From the NCBI GenBank assembly GCA_022495995.1, contig JAFEMH010002499.1, positions 248,001-312,000 of the forward strand: a DNA stretch of 64,000 nt. Reading direction: 5' to 3'. Below, in pieces: positions 1-11,020 of the stretch. How positions within the stretch are numbered: position 1 is the stretch's first letter; each line of letters opens with the position of its first letter. The position numbers and the translations under genes are program-made. Below the pieces are notes generated by a model. That model was given only the letters and a program-made list of their open reading frames with translations. It was not told where the DNA came from and ran no database searches. Origin of the DNA: Adenophora triphylla var. japonica (lineage: Eukaryota; Streptophyta; Magnoliopsida; Asterales; Campanulaceae).

Positions 1-1083
1 CAAGAGAAAATGGAGGATGAAAGCTGAAAAGAAGGGAGCGAGCGCTCCACAATTGGAGCAGACGCGCTAAAGTTCCAGAAATCGAGGGCGGTCACGTGGT
101 TTGAGTTAGGGCGATCGTACCCTACGTGGCTCCAAGGCTATTTGCGGATGGATTGAAGGAGGATCCAGCGGATCCTAGGATTTGTGACGGAATATGTCAC
201 GGAATTTGTGATGGATTTGATGATGAATCAGAATTTGACTAGAATTTGACCAATTTAGACTGCAAATTAGGAATCCCTCTTTCCTTACTATTTAAAGGAC
301 CCCTTGATTATATTTGAGAACATTTTATCTCTTATCATCTTCTACATAATATAATACATAATTTAGGTTTTTACAAGTTTTAAGAGAAGTTTCAAGGTTT
401 TTATTATTTGATTTTAATGGCACTTCGCGGCTAATTTATTTGATTAATGGATTGGTAAGTAACAATTTGATCTTTATATGCTATTGATTTAATTCTTCCT
501 ATCTCTTTCTCATTCTTGTTCTTTCAACATTTTTCAAGATCATTTTTAGGTTTCAATTGTATATTAAGATACTTTTGGCCTTTAAATCTATTAGAGTATA
601 AATCACTTCATTCACATGGATTGTTTATACAATTGACCTTTCTTGAGGAGATTAGATTTAATTAATTAATTCACGGAAATCAATGAATCTATGTTCTAAT
701 GTTCTTATGATTTAAATTGAATCTATTGAATATTTCTATCAAATTCACGGAATATATAAACAAAATACAGATATTAGTGTTTTAACGTAATAATCGACTT
801 TACGGAAGATATTTACATCTTAACTCTATATTATTGTGAACGAACCCTTGAATGTGATTGAATTATTTTACATTATATAATTAGCATAAAGAGAAAATTG
901 TTATGATTCACAATACATGAATCCCTTGATTTCTTGATTTATTTAATTGTTTTATTTTGCTTTCTTAGATTAATAATTGTTCCACATTCTTCTCTGTGAA
1001 TTTGACCCTTGCAGTGTGCAAACAACTACATTGATAAACTAGTAAACTTGCTAGGTAATTATAATAAAAGGGATCCTCCATCA
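1..1083 (+). mobile_element. Athila-like LTR, 3' part, cut by window edge
   Basis: This is the downstream part of a long LTR on the + strand. From about 300 to 1083 it is the inverse of the LTR at 4132-5708: both share the AATCCCTTGATTTCTTGATT block, the AAGATATT..CTTACGG blocks and the terminal CTAGGTAATT..CTCCATCA. It ends in CA at 1083, and gypsy gag sequence starts directly after. A weak TATA-like ATTTAAAGG lies near 291, with GC-rich sequence (GGAGCGAGCGCTCC) near 35-57. It could be a solo LTR or the 3' LTR of an element lying mostly to the left of the window. The left TSD cannot be checked. Confidence 0.75.
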
Positions 1084-1863
1084 ATGTGCAAAGCTTTGAG
1101 TCGACCATGGATCACTTGTCCAAAACCTATGACGTACTCTACAAGGATTTTACCATTACCTTTGCTGGAACAGCTCTATCTTGGCTCCGAGAACAGAAAA
1201 AGGGGAGCATTGACAGTTGGAGAGTAATGAGGAGAAAGTTCCTCGGTCATTTTACAACAGCAGGCAAGCGGAAAAGAGGTTGACAAACTTAGCCAACATT
1301 GAGCAAGGAAAGACATAATCCACCCTGAGTTATCACAATCGATTGAGAGCAATGGCCGATCAAGTGGAAAAAAAGTCTGAATTATCGAGAAGTGATAGTT
1401 TGTTTCAATTAAGGCCTGCTGTCAGGACAATTAACATATGAACTTTCAGCAAGAGATCCGAAAACAAAGTCTGATCTATACAACCGAGCTTATGCCATAG
1501 CTATGGATAAAAAAAGAGTAAGAAAAGATCAGAAAGAGTTGAAATGGCTAAGGCTGGCCCAAGAGGGACTTCTAATGGAGGCAGCCATAAAGGAAAAAAT
1601 AGGACTCGAGCTACAGAAAAAGCTGAGGTCTTTACCCCTCTCACAAAGCCAATCACGGCAATTATTCAGTTGGTCGACCTACCTGACCCCCGACCATTAA
1701 GTGGAAAATTGAAACACGTTCTGGATAATTCTAAGTATTGTGCCTTCCACAAGGATCATAGATATGATACAGAAGATTGCATCTCTCTTAAGAGGATGAT
1801 TCAAAGGTGGGCCGACAAGGGAAAACTTGACCGTTATGTTACGAGGAAAGATAATAAGTGAGG
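1084..1863 (+). pseudogene. gag: Ty3/gypsy (Tat-type) gag remnant
   Basis: Gag makes the retrotransposon capsid. The first readable piece (about 1086-1283) has the Retrotrans_gag pattern FAGTALSWLREQKKGSIDSW followed by a KFLGHF-like block. A later piece (1544-1861) carries the C-terminal motif YCAFHKDHRYDTEDC, typical of Tat gag before the protease. The N-terminal part of gag is missing because an LTR lies directly upstream (junction at 1083/1084). Frameshifts and stops separate the pieces (near 1283, 1310-1500 and 1861), so this is a dead gene. It leads into the protease relic downstream. Confidence 0.8.
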
Positions 1864-2029
1864 TAGAGATGACGATAAAAAGGAACAAAGAGAAAATCGA
1901 CATGCTCGTGCAAAGCTCAACATCATAAGGGAGGAAGTCGTCTCCAATAAAAAAACTGAAAGATCAAATACATGAGATGAGTAAGTCTACCACATCCCTG
2001 CTTGGGTCCACAAAGAAGAAGAAATTATT

Positions 2030-2769
2030 AGTTTCTCTCCCAATGAGCTAGCTGGAAGTCAAGCAGCTCGAGAACAACCCTTGGTAATCAAGGGAAGAAT
2101 TGATTATTGTGAATCTGAGAGACTCATCATCGACTCGGTAGCCTCAAAATATATCTTGTACTATTCGACATTCCAAAAGATGAATATGAAGGACAACATG
2201 CTGGTACCATACTCTGGTCGGTTGGAAGGTTTCACCAATCAGAAAGTTAATGCTATGGGCATAATCGATTTATTACTTGAAATTGGTAAATACCCCTACC
2301 GGACAGAAGACACAATAACAGTCGTGGTTATGACCTAGCCAGTGACTACCATGCCATCATTAGCATTCCAAGTCAAGGAAAACTTGGGATGGTTGCCTCC
2401 CTTCCTTACCAACGGGTTAAATTTCCCACACCCGCGGGAATTGGATGCGTGAGAGGAACCCACAAGGACTACTTGAAGCATGTTATGATAACAAGGAAAA
2501 TGACTAGAAAGATGGAAATTGACACGCTGGAAGATAGTTTGACACTTTCTAAGTCTGTCAAAGTAACAAATACTAGCTCCATGATCCACATGATAACTGG
2601 AGATGTCGTGGACAAAGAGGAGCCTATGGTGGTCTATTTGACAACAACTACCAATCCTCTAGAAGGGGAGAAGGAATTAGAACCTATGGTGGAAAAGGGA
2701 ACAATGAAGTGGTTCAATGACACAAAGGGGTCCGAATCCATCACTCCTGATGATGGTTGTGAGCAATAG
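2030..2769 (+). pseudogene. Ty3/gypsy aspartic protease region remnant
   Basis: Two pieces in different frames resemble the protease region of Tat elements. The segment 2081-2338 contains IIDSVASKYILYYSTFQKM, where functional copies usually read DNGSSADIL-FYD-FKKM. The catalytic D-S/T-G signature is therefore degraded. The segment 2389-2769 has RVKFPTPAGIGCVRG, the conserved block after the protease (VKFPTPxGxGxxRG in the family). Frameshifts and loss of the active-site signature make it non-functional. It sits between gag and RT, as in the family. Confidence 0.75.
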
Positions 2770-2991
2770 CTAGACCCTACCACATACAATAGGATAGAAA
2801 CACTTGATAACTCAGATCCTTAGCTTTTTCCGACCTCGACACAAGCTCATAACTCGTCGTCGAAGAAAACTCAGGGGCCGACCAGGACATAAGTCAGATG
2901 ACAAAACCATGAACGAGTTGATCAAAATGGAAGATCTGGACATAAACGGAGATGATAGGAGAAGGCTTAAAGAGGTCATTATTGAAACATT

Positions 2992-2996
2992 ACAGT
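2992..2996. repeat. 5-bp target-site duplication (left) of the nested Athila-like element
   Basis: ACAGT at 2992-2996 is repeated at 5709-5713, exactly flanking a segment that begins TGATGGA and ends TCCATCA. The gypsy pol reading resumes directly after the right copy. A 5-bp TSD is normal for LTR elements. Confidence 0.9.
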
Positions 2997-3471
2997 TGAT
3001 GGAGGAAATCTCCCTCTTATTAAAATTACTTAGCAAGTGTACTAGTTACCAATGTAGTAATATGCACAAAGCAATGGTCGAATCCACAAGGACTAAAGTG
3101 GAACAAGTATATTTTATTATTGTATTAAAATAACCAAAAGAAAAGGGGTTTTGATTGTTTGAATTATTAATCTAAGAAAGCAAAATAAAACAAGCAAAGA
3201 AATCAAGAGAACAAGGGATTCATGGATTAGGGATCATAAAAATTATCACTTTATGCTATTTAAATCATGTAAAAGAATTCAATCTCATTCATGGGTTCGT
3301 ACACAAAAATATAGGGTTAAGATGTTAATATCTTCCGCTAGGCCAATACCAACAATTAAACCCTAATAACTCTATCTTGTTTATAACTTCCACTAGGTTA
3401 ATATAAACATTACAGGATTTCTCATTAAATCATAAGAACATAAAAACCTAGATTCATATGAATTCCGCTAG
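2997..3471 (-). repeat. Truncated 3' LTR of the nested Athila-like element
   Basis: Positions 2997-3471 are a close direct repeat of 4132-4611. Homology stops at CCGCTAG, after which the internal gag remnant begins, so the U3 half of this LTR is deleted. A predicted ORF across the junction at 2997 (2804-3133) is half gypsy pol and half LTR and is not a gene. Confidence 0.85.
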
Positions 3472-3501
3472 TATCTCGCTCTACTAGTGTAGTAACTCTA
3501 C

Positions 3502-3972
3502 CTACTTGTGCTTCCAACCTACCTTCAAGGCCTCTACTAGTGTAGTAACTTGTGCTTCCAACCTACCTATGGCTGCACCTACTTGTTGTTGTTGGTGACG
3601 ATTTTCCTCCTTCAATCTTGTCAGAGCCTCTTCCCATGATTGCTTTTTAGGTTGCGGTGGATCATAATAATGTGGCTCATAATTGTTCCATGCCCGGCAT
3701 AAGTGGTTTTCCCTCCATTGTGCATAACAATTGGAGGAATAATCATATTGTGGTTGCCATGACTGGAACGAACTCCTTTCTAGTACATGTGGAGAATACT
3801 CTTGAAAATATGTCCCAGACGGACAGTCATTAGTAGCATGAGAGTATAATCCACAACAAGAACATGCATCTTGTATTATATTGGCACTAGGCGAAGCACT
3901 TTTCGCATAGAACATAGCAATTAATTGTTTAACTTGCCCGATCAACTTCTCATTATAATTAAATTCATGCAT
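3502..3972 (-). pseudogene. gag: Gag-like ORF with zinc knuckle, Athila-like element
   Basis: This 156-aa reading frame starts MHEFNYNEKL and contains CSCCGLYSHATNDC, a CX2CX4HX4C zinc knuckle of nucleocapsid type at about residues 38-51. An aromatic-rich middle (QPQYDY..PHYYDPPQPKKQSWEE) and a glutamine-rich helical tail (HQQQQVGAAIGRLEAQVTTL, near 125-145) follow. This fits the C-terminal part of gag in Athila-type elements. The capsid part is missing, so it is a fragment. The open frame may simply reflect its young age. Confidence 0.65.
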
Positions 3973-4109
3973 GACCTTTAATTTTCAAACAACTAAAAAA
4001 ATAAAGAAAAAGAAAATAATACAAGAAAATTATTTACACTAAAAAGAAACTAATAAAAGAAAACTATTTACAATACCTTAACAAAGTTAACTTGTTCGCA
4101 ACACAAATT

Positions 4110-4125
4110 CCCGGCAACGGCGCCA
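4110..4125 (-). other. Primer-binding site, Athila type
   Basis: The + strand reads CCCGGCAACGGCGCCA; the - strand is TGGCGCCGTTGCCGGG, a few bases inside the LTR end at 4132. This is the characteristic PBS word of Athila-type plant gypsy elements and fixes the element's direction as minus. Confidence 0.85.
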
Positions 4126-4131
4126 AAAACT

Positions 4132-5708
4132 TGATGGAGAAAATCTCCCTCTTATTAAAATTACCTAGCAAATGTACTAGTTACCAATGTAGTAATATGC
4201 ACAAAGCAAGGATCGAATCCACAGGGACTAAAGTGAAACAAGTATATTTTATTATTGTATTAAAATAACCAAAATAAAAGGGGTTTTAATTGTTTGAATT
4301 ATTAATCTAAGAAAGCAAAATAAAACAAACAAAGAAATCAAGAGAACAAGGGATTCATGGATTGGGGATCATAACAATTATCACTTTATGCTATTTAAAT
4401 CATGTAAAAAGAATTCAATCTCATTCTTGGGTTCGTTCACAAAAATATAGGGTTAAGATGTTAATATCTTCCGCTAGGTCAATATCAACATTAAAACCCT
4501 AATAACTCTATCTTGTTTATAACTTTCACTAGGTTAATATAAACATTACAGGATTTCTCATTAAATCATAAGAACATAAAAACCTAGATTCATATGAATT
4601 CCGCTAGGTCATCAATTGAATTCACTCTTCTCAACAATCGTCAAATTACAAATCATTTACACTAGTACAATGGTTTATATCCAAATAAATTCAAGATATC
4701 AAAAGTATATTTCGCTAGGTCAATACAATTGATCTCAAGAATAATAGTTAAAAATATTGAGAAGAACAAGAACGAGAGAGAGATAGGAAGAATTAAAACC
4801 CTAGCATAAAGTTCAAATTATTACTTACCTCAATCCACGAATCAAATAAACTAGCCTTGAATGACCATTAAAATAAATAAACAAAACCTTGTTCTTGAAT
4901 CTTCAAAATAAATAAAAACCCTAATCTATGTAATATATAATAAGGGAGAAGAAAAGATAGATAGAGGATCCAAAAACCTAATCTAGGGTTCTTTTTATAG
5001 GAGGAGGGAGGAAGGATTCTTGATTTATAGCCAAAATAGGTCAATTTCCTAGTCAAATTAGGATTTTGTCAAAATCCGTCACAGTTCTGTTGCTGATTCT
5101 ATTGCTGATTGCTTTTAATTCGGTGATGGACGAATTTCGTCACAGATTTCCGTCAGAAACGCTTTGGCTGGCCATGGCGCGGTCGCCCCAAGTTACTGCC
5201 CAAACAGGGTGGTCGCTCGATCGGCCAGCTGCGTGATCGCTCGGCCAGCCTATTTTCTCGGCCAACCTGGTTTTCTCGGCCACCTGTTGTCCTTTGGCCG
5301 GCCACGCCCTGTTTCTTGCCCAGCACTGCCGGCCAGCTTCCTCATTTCTGCTGCAGCCCTTCTACTTCAGATAAGTTGCAGTTTAGCCCCTGAACTTTAT
5401 AATTCCAGTTTAATCCTTATTTTCACCTAATTTCACTTTGGTTCCTTCTTTTCCCAGATTTTCACTTTGGCCCTTGAACTTTATAAAACCAGTTTACTCC
5501 CATATTTTCCAGTTTACTCCCATATTTTCCATAATTGCAATTTGGTCCCTAAACTTCCAAAATAAGCTAATATCCTCCATTTTCTGCTTAATTGCACTTC
5601 AACCCCTGTACTTTCAAAATACTAACAAAACACATTAAATTCCCAAGGTTTTGAACATCAAATAAGCTAGGAAACATATCTTTTGGATGGGTAAAACCAC
5701 ATCCATCA
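4132..5708 (-). repeat. 5' LTR of the nested Athila-like element
   Basis: This 1577-bp LTR starts TGATGGAT on the - strand at 5708 and ends CTCCATCA at 4132. A TATA box (CCTATAAAAAG on the - strand) lies near 4990-5003. A GC-rich block of repeated TCGCTCGGCCAGC-like words lies upstream of it (5160-5330), in contrast to its AT-rich surroundings. The T/C-rich stretch at 5340-5640 is also LTR. Its small ORFs are not genes. Confidence 0.85.
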
Positions 5709-5713
5709 ACAGT

Positions 5714-6560
5714 TCAAAGATGGGCCAGAAATGGAGCCCGTTGATTAGTTAGAAGAAATAGAACTCAATCCCGAATACCTAGAGCAAAGGATAAAAATTG
5801 GAGGCTAACTCTCTCCGGAAGAAATGGAGGAGATCATATTGCTGCTCAGAGATAATTTTGATGTATTTGCCCGGAGAGTCGAGGACATGAGAGGAATAAA
5901 AGAAGAAGTGGCCGTTCACAAGCTGGAGGTCGACCCATTTGCTAAGCCTATCAAGCAGACTAGAAGAATCTTTGCCAATGACAAGGAGGCTGCAATCAAA
6001 GAGGAAATACAAAAATTTCTAAGGGCTGGAATAATAAAAGAGGCGACCTATCATGTCTGGTTAGCCAATGTCGTGATGGTCAAGAAACACAATGGGAAGT
6101 GGCGTAAGTGTGTAGACTTCACAGAGAATAAAGCCTGCCCAAAAGATAGTTACATACTCCCTAGAATCAACAAGCTAGTCGTCTCTATTTCTGGACATCG
6201 AACCCTCAGCTTCCTCGATGCATACTTAAAATACCATCAGATCAATATGGCCGAGGAAGACATTGAAAAAACAGTCTTTCAAGCCACTGGAGGAATTTAT
6301 TGTTATACAATGATGCCCTTTGGGCCGAAAAACGCTTGAGCCACCTACTAAAAAATGGTCAACAAAGAATTTTGGGAGCAGATCGACCGAAATATGGAAG
6401 CTTACATCGACGACATGGTCATTAAGACTAAGACGGACAGCCACGCCCTAGACCTAAAGGAAACTTTTGACAACCTACGGGCAAACGATATGAAGCTAAA
6501 TCCGCGTAAGTGTGTGTTCAGAGTGACGGCTGGCAAGTTACAGACAGAGGCATAGAGGCA
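5714..6560 (+). pseudogene. pol: Ty3/gypsy reverse transcriptase remnant
   Basis: Pol continues here after the nested insertion. The frame at 5824-6339 has the linker HKLEVDPFAKPIKQTRR and RT blocks KWRKCVDFTENKACPKDSY, LPRINKLV and LSFLDAYLKYHQI, then FQATGGIYCYTMMPFG. A shift near 6340 leads to 6355-6555 with YIDDMVIKT, the catalytic YxDD box, and LNPRKCVF. Stops and shifts near 6340 and 6555 break the gene. Family resemblance is to the Tat group. The upstream linker of the same ORF lies at 2804-2996. Confidence 0.85.
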
Positions 6561-6584
6561 AATCCGAAGAAAATCAAAGCCTTG

Positions 6585-7000
6585 GTCGACATGAAAGAGC
6601 CGACCTGCATTAAGGATATTTAAAGTCTAAATGGAAGAATAGCTACCCTAGGCCGATTCATTGCAAAGTCAGCAAAAATGTCCCTACCATTCTTTAAAAT
6701 GCTTAAGGGGGCCAAAAGTTTCTCATGGACCCCAGAATGCTCAGCCTCGTTCAAGCAATTAAAGGAGTACTTGAGTTCCCTACCACTATTAAGCAGCCCA
6801 GTCATGGGTGAGATGCTGTACGTCTTCCTAGTTGCTACTGATAATATTGTAGTTGTTGTACTAGTTCGGAATGAGGGGAGCACTCAAAAACCCATTTATT
6901 ATGTAAGTAAAGCACTCTCGGATGTAGAGAGCCGATATTTTAATGCAAAAAAGATAGTCTATGCTTTGATTATAGTTGCATGGAAATTAAGATGATATAT
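6585..7000 (+). pseudogene. Ty3/gypsy RNase H remnant
   Basis: The frame at 6678-6995 reads MSLPFFKMLKGAKSFSWTPE..FKQLKEYLSSLPLLSSP, the connection region after RT, then LYVFLVATDNIVVVVLVR and QKPIYYVSKALSDVESRY, the RNase H block that in active copies reads LYLYLAVSxxAVSAVLVRE. The catalytic acidic positions are partly lost. It ends in a stop just before the WKLRxYF block. Confidence 0.8.
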
Positions 7001-7019
7001 TTTTGCACACCTCATAACT

Positions 7020-7520
7020 GTGTACACCAATGGACCATTTAAGAAAATCTCGCACAAGTTGGATTGCTCTGGTTGTCTCCTCAATTGGTCGATTGAACTT
7101 ACTGAGTTTGACATCAGATACCAACAGAGAAAGATGCTCCTAACACAACCCTTGGTAGACTTTGTGGTAAAAACCGCCTTCACAGGCGAGCACGACCCCA
7201 CATCTCATAAGTGTAAAAGACCTGTGGGAGAAGAGCCAACCATTGAGCTACCATCTAATTGTTGGATCCTGTACATTGATGGTCAGCAACCAAAGAAAGG
7301 AGTTGAGCTGGGATAGTATGTAAGTTCTCATGACGAGCATACCATCTAGGAAATAATCAGATTCAAGTTCCCAGCATCCAATAACCAGGCTGAGTATGAA
7401 GCCTTAATTTTTGGACTTGAACTAGCTTTTTTCTACGGGTTGAAAAAGCTAGCCGCCTGCGACTTTCAACTCATAGTTAACCAAGTGAATGGAGAATAAA
7501 ACACCCAACATCCCATATTG
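7020..7520 (+). pseudogene. Second RNase H-like region of a Tat element
   Basis: The frame at 7020-7316 covers a tether region (LNWSIELTEFDIRYQQR, then LADFVVK-like LVDFVVKTAF) and WILYIDGQQPKKGVELG. Another frame follows with NQAEYEALIFGLELAFFYGLKKL, the conserved NQAEYEALIAGL block of the additional RNase H domain that marks Tat/Ogre elements. The first part lacks the usual DGSS triad (DGQQ here), and a stop near 7316 separates the halves. Confidence 0.75.
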
Positions 7521-7689
7521 ACAAAATACAGGGACCTCGTCCTTGGCATGGTAAAAAAGTAAGAATTTTGGGAGATAAAACAGATAGGTCGGGATGACAA
7601 TCAAGTCACAGATGTTCTATCCAAACTGGCCACCATCGACGTGGCCGACCTGGACACCAACCTACTTATCATATATGCCGACGAGCCCG

Positions 7690-8575
7690 CCTAAGAAAGG
7701 ATGCAAGTAATGCTCATAGACGGGGAGGAAAAATGCTGGATAGCTGAGTACGTGGACTTCATTGAGAGAGAACAACTTCCCCAAGACGAGTTACGAGCAA
7801 AGACTATCATAAAGAAGTCAGTGAGGTTCACAATCTGGAATGGGGTCATGTACCGAAGGTCATTCTCAAAACCCCCTTCTCAGATGTGTTCACCCCAGGG
7901 AAACAGAGAACCTGTTAGCTGGATTTCACAATGGCATATGTGGTGGACACCCGGGGGCCAGAACCTTAGCTGATAAAATTATCACTCTGGTTTACTATTG
8001 GCCGAACCTGAGAGATGATGCCCAAATATATGTCAAAGCATGTGACAAGTGCCAGAGGTATGCCAACATCCCTAGTGTCCCATCAGTTGAGAAAACCCCC
8101 TATTATCCCCACTTGGCCATTTGACATATGGGGGATTGACATTATCGGACCCTGCCCCCCCCCCCTGCTCAAGGTAACTGTAAGTACGTCATCGTCATAG
8201 TCGATTACTTTTTCAAATGGATAGAGGCAAAGGCATTAGCAAAAATCATAGATGAAAATGTCATCAACTTCGTGCATGACTACATTTGGTGCCGCTTTGG
8301 GGTCCCTCACACAATCGTATCAGTTCATGGTCTCCATTTCTCCATGGACTTCATAGCTGGGATGGGTAGATTGAGAGTCAGACATATCAAGTCATCAGTA
8401 AGCCGACCTCAGTGTAACAGACAAGCTAAAGCTGCAAACAAGTTAGTCCTGACAGCCCTCACAAAAAACCAGGAAGGTAGCGATGGTAGTTGGTTGGACA
8501 AACTTCCCCTAGCCTTGTGGGAAGTTCACACAACCACCCGGGGGCCAATCGGGGAAACACCGCATTAACATTTAG
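7690..8575 (+). pseudogene. Ty3/gypsy integrase remnant
   Basis: The segment 7840-8124 has the HHCC zinc finger: H-NGICGGH-PGARTLADKI, YYWPNLRDDA, then CDKCQRYAN. The catalytic core follows in shifted frames. WGIDIIGPCPPP (8130-8170) holds the first D. The WCRFGVPHTIVSVHG block (8280-8330) should hold the second D, but DNG has become VHG. RPQCNRQAKAANK (8400-8440) replaces the usual PQxNGQxEAxN with its catalytic E. Two of the three acidic residues are lost. It ends GPIGETPH at 8568. Confidence 0.85.
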
Positions 8576-8970
8576 ATCAGAGCCATAGCACCAGCAGAAA
8601 TGGGCATCCCCTTAGCCAGAGGCACCAACTATGATGAGTTAATGAATAAAGTAAACCAGTTGCTTGACCTAGACTTTGTCGACGAAAGGAGGTTGGCCGC
8701 TCAAATGAGTATGGTAAACTACAAGATAGACCAAAACCTGTCACAACAAGAAATTCAACAAACGAGTCTTTGAAGTCGGGGACTAGGTGTTCAGAAAGAT
8801 TGAAGCAATATGAAGAAAGGCTGAACAGAACAAGCTTTCTCCTAATTGGAAAGGTCCTTACATCATAACTCAAATCATTAGAGAATGAACCTACAGGATG
8901 AATACCCCTTATGGAAAAGAGCTAAAACACCCATGGCACTCCGACCATCTTCGGAGATACTTTCAGTAGT
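8576..8970 (+). pseudogene. Integrase C-terminal tail and pol end
   Basis: Broken frames continue pol. The region around 8700-8960 reads fragments of the C-terminal tail (NKRVFEVGD-VFRKIEA, then a LSPNWKGPYIITQI-like block and LKHPWHSDHLRRYFQ), ending near 8968. The WKGPY and HLRRYF blocks are the usual end of Tat pol. No intact frame remains. Confidence 0.7.
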
Positions 8971-9109
8971 TTTATAGCAATGTTCTCTTTTTGTTAGCAG
9001 ATTAGATTTAAATGCTCAACAATTTTCTTATTTTAGTTAAAGTAGGATTGCAGTTCGATGTAATCACATTTTCAATAAACAATGGAGTATTTGTTATGTC
9101 TAGATGAGC
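8971..9109. other. Non-coding region between pol and tandem array
   Basis: This is short AT-rich sequence after the pol stop, with no frame of note. It leads into the tandem array. Confidence 0.5.
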
Positions 9110-9905
9110 AAGCATTGTAATGAGCATTGTAGTCCACTCAACACCTAAGATGAGCAACTAGCTCGCACTAAATGGGTGAAATGCCCATCACCTTAACACG
9201 AGCAACCTAGCTCGTACTAAATGGACGAAATGTCCATCTCCTTAAGACGAACATCTAGCTCACACTATATGGATGAAATGACCATCACCTTAAGACGAGT
9301 ACCTAGCTCGCACCGAAATGGGTGAAATGTCCATCTTATTAAGATGAGCACCTTGCTCGCACCTAAATGGGAGAAATACCCATCTCATTAAGACGAGCAA
9401 CCTAGCTCGCCCTAAATGGACGAAATGTCCATCTCCTTAAGAGGAGCAACCTAGCTCGCACTAAATGGATGAAATGTCCATCTCCTTAAGACGAGCAACC
9501 TAGTTCGCACCTAGATGAACGAAATGTCCATAACCTTAAGACGAGCACTAGCTCGCACTAAATGGATGAAATATCCATCACGTTAATACGAGCACCTAAC
9601 TCGCACCTAAATGGGTGAAATGCCCATCTTATAAAGATGAGCACCTTGCTCACACCTAAATGGATGAAATTTTCATCTCCTTAACATGAGCACCTTGCTC
9701 GTACCTAAATGGACTAAATGTCTATCTCCTTAAGATGAGCACCTTGCTCTCACCTTAATGGACTAAATGTCCATCTACTTAAGATGAGCACCTTGCTCAC
9801 ACCTAAATGACAAAATATCCAACACCTTAAGACGTGCACCTAGTTCGCACTAAATGGACGAAATGTCCATCACCTTAAGACGGGCACCTAGCTCGTATGA
9901 ATAAA
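9110..9905 (+). repeat. ~60-bp tandem repeat array
   Basis: About 13 imperfect copies carry the core (C/G)ACGAGCACCTAGCTCGCAC-TAAATGGATGAAATGTCCATC-CCTTAAG. Each unit has two small inverted repeats (GAGCacctaGCTC and ATGGacgaaaTGTCCAT). It lies between pol and the antisense gene of the Tat element, where elements of this group often have tandem arrays. No protein is encoded. Confidence 0.9.
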
Positions 9906-10369
9906 AGGCTCAACTCAACAAGACGATCATAAAACAAGCAATAAATTCAAATAATCAAGCAAGTAGACAAGCACACAAGTATGAATAAAAACTACATCAA
10001 TAAAAAAGGAACTAGAGATACCTCCCTAAAAGCAGGCCAAGGTACTCTAGTCAAAATATTGTACTGCCTCCCAAAATAGGGCTAAGGCATTGACAAACGA
10101 AAATTAAATTGTAATAAACCTCCCAAAAAGTGGGCTAAGGCTTTGAGAAAAAGGTAAAAAGGGTGGAACTTGTTCATTACATCCAAACAAAATAAAAAAC
10201 AGTCACGGCTGGTCAAACTCCCTGTCCCTGAGTAGCTCCTCCTACTCGACTACGGCGTCGCAAGCTGCTCCACATTGGCCTCTATTTCTTCTTCTTCTGA
10301 TGCCTCTTCCTCGTCCTAGATTTTCTCCATGAGAATGTGAATATTATTGGGATCAACGGGTGGAACGAC
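9906..10369. other. Non-coding DNA between the array and the antisense gene
   Basis: AT-rich sequence (9906-10200), then GC-richer sequence that is probably the 3' end of the antisense gene. Two short GCCTCCCAAAA-type repeats lie near 10020-10150. No other gene is visible. Confidence 0.5.
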
Positions 10370-11020
10370 CTAAGCAGGATGACCATCTCTTGCATCACGA
10401 GCAGCTATGACCTTCAAGAAATTGTTAGAATAAGGCACTAGGGGATGGCCGAACCGAGCAAGGTCATCGTAGGTATCTTGGATTTTCAAATGGGCAAGCA
10501 TCCCAAGATCAGCGCTGACAAGGGGATCCACTTTGGCTCTTCTGGCTAAGTGTAGATAACCATTCGAATACATGGTGGTCGTCTTGTCGGCCAGTGCCTT
10601 TTTGAATTCCGAGCTAGCCTTGTACCGAGCAACGGCGTCAGCCTCCTTAGCAGATATACTTTCCTCCAAATACTTAAGACGAGCATTAGTATCCTCGATT
10701 TGCTTCAACAGATGCTCATTCTCGGCCCGTTGAGCGACCACCTCTTCTTGCCCGGCCTTTGCCTCATCCTGGCTCTTCAGAAGCTCTTCCCTCGCCGCCT
10801 CCTCCTGCTGCTCGATTTGTGACTTGGCCTTCTTATGCTCAGTCACCTCCTCCCTTAAGGACTTGAGAAGCTCCATGGATTTAGCCAGGCCGACTTTATC
10901 CTTCTCGGCCTGCTTCACTAGCTTCTGTTCTTGCTCTTGAGTGGCCTTGCACTTGATCACCTCATAACAAGAGACAATATCAGGTTGCACAAGAAAAATA
11001 AAGACATCAAATGAGAACAC
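10370..11020 (-). pseudogene. Antisense Tat gene, C-terminal coiled-coil exon
   Basis: This is a 216-aa open frame. Residues about 20-130 are a long charged heptad-like coiled coil (KATQEQEQKLVKQAEKDKV.., EQQEEAAREELLKSQDEAKA, ENEHLLKQIEDTNARLKYLE). Next comes DAVARYKASSEFKKALADK and a C-terminal domain (YSNGYLHLARRAKVDP..). This matches my memory of the C-terminal half of plant 'putative gypsy-type transposon' proteins (Transposase_28 family), which ride antisense in Tat elements. The starting MFSFDVFIFL is probably intron or read-through rather than the true start. The gene reads opposite to pol and towards the tandem array. Confidence 0.65.

Larger units (their letters stand above)
2997..5708 (-). 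mobile_element. Nested Athila-like non-autonomous LTR element
   Basis: The element is bounded by the TSD ACAGT and TG..CA ends. It lies on the - strand inside the pol region of the surrounding gypsy. Reading the - strand it has a full 5' LTR (5708-4132), a primer-binding site TGGCGCCGTTGCCGGG (4125-4110) of the type found in Athila elements, a short gag-like ORF (3972-3502), and a 3' LTR truncated to about 475 bp (3471-2997). The rest of gag and all of pol are missing, so it is a large non-autonomous derivative that must have used another element's enzymes. The junction of gag remnant and truncated LTR near 3471-3501 looks like an internal deletion. Confidence 0.88.

Noticed and set aside
9110..9905. 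Regular spaced repeats resembling a CRISPR array
   Set aside because: The whole unit repeats, there are no unique spacers, and the setting is a plant retroelement.
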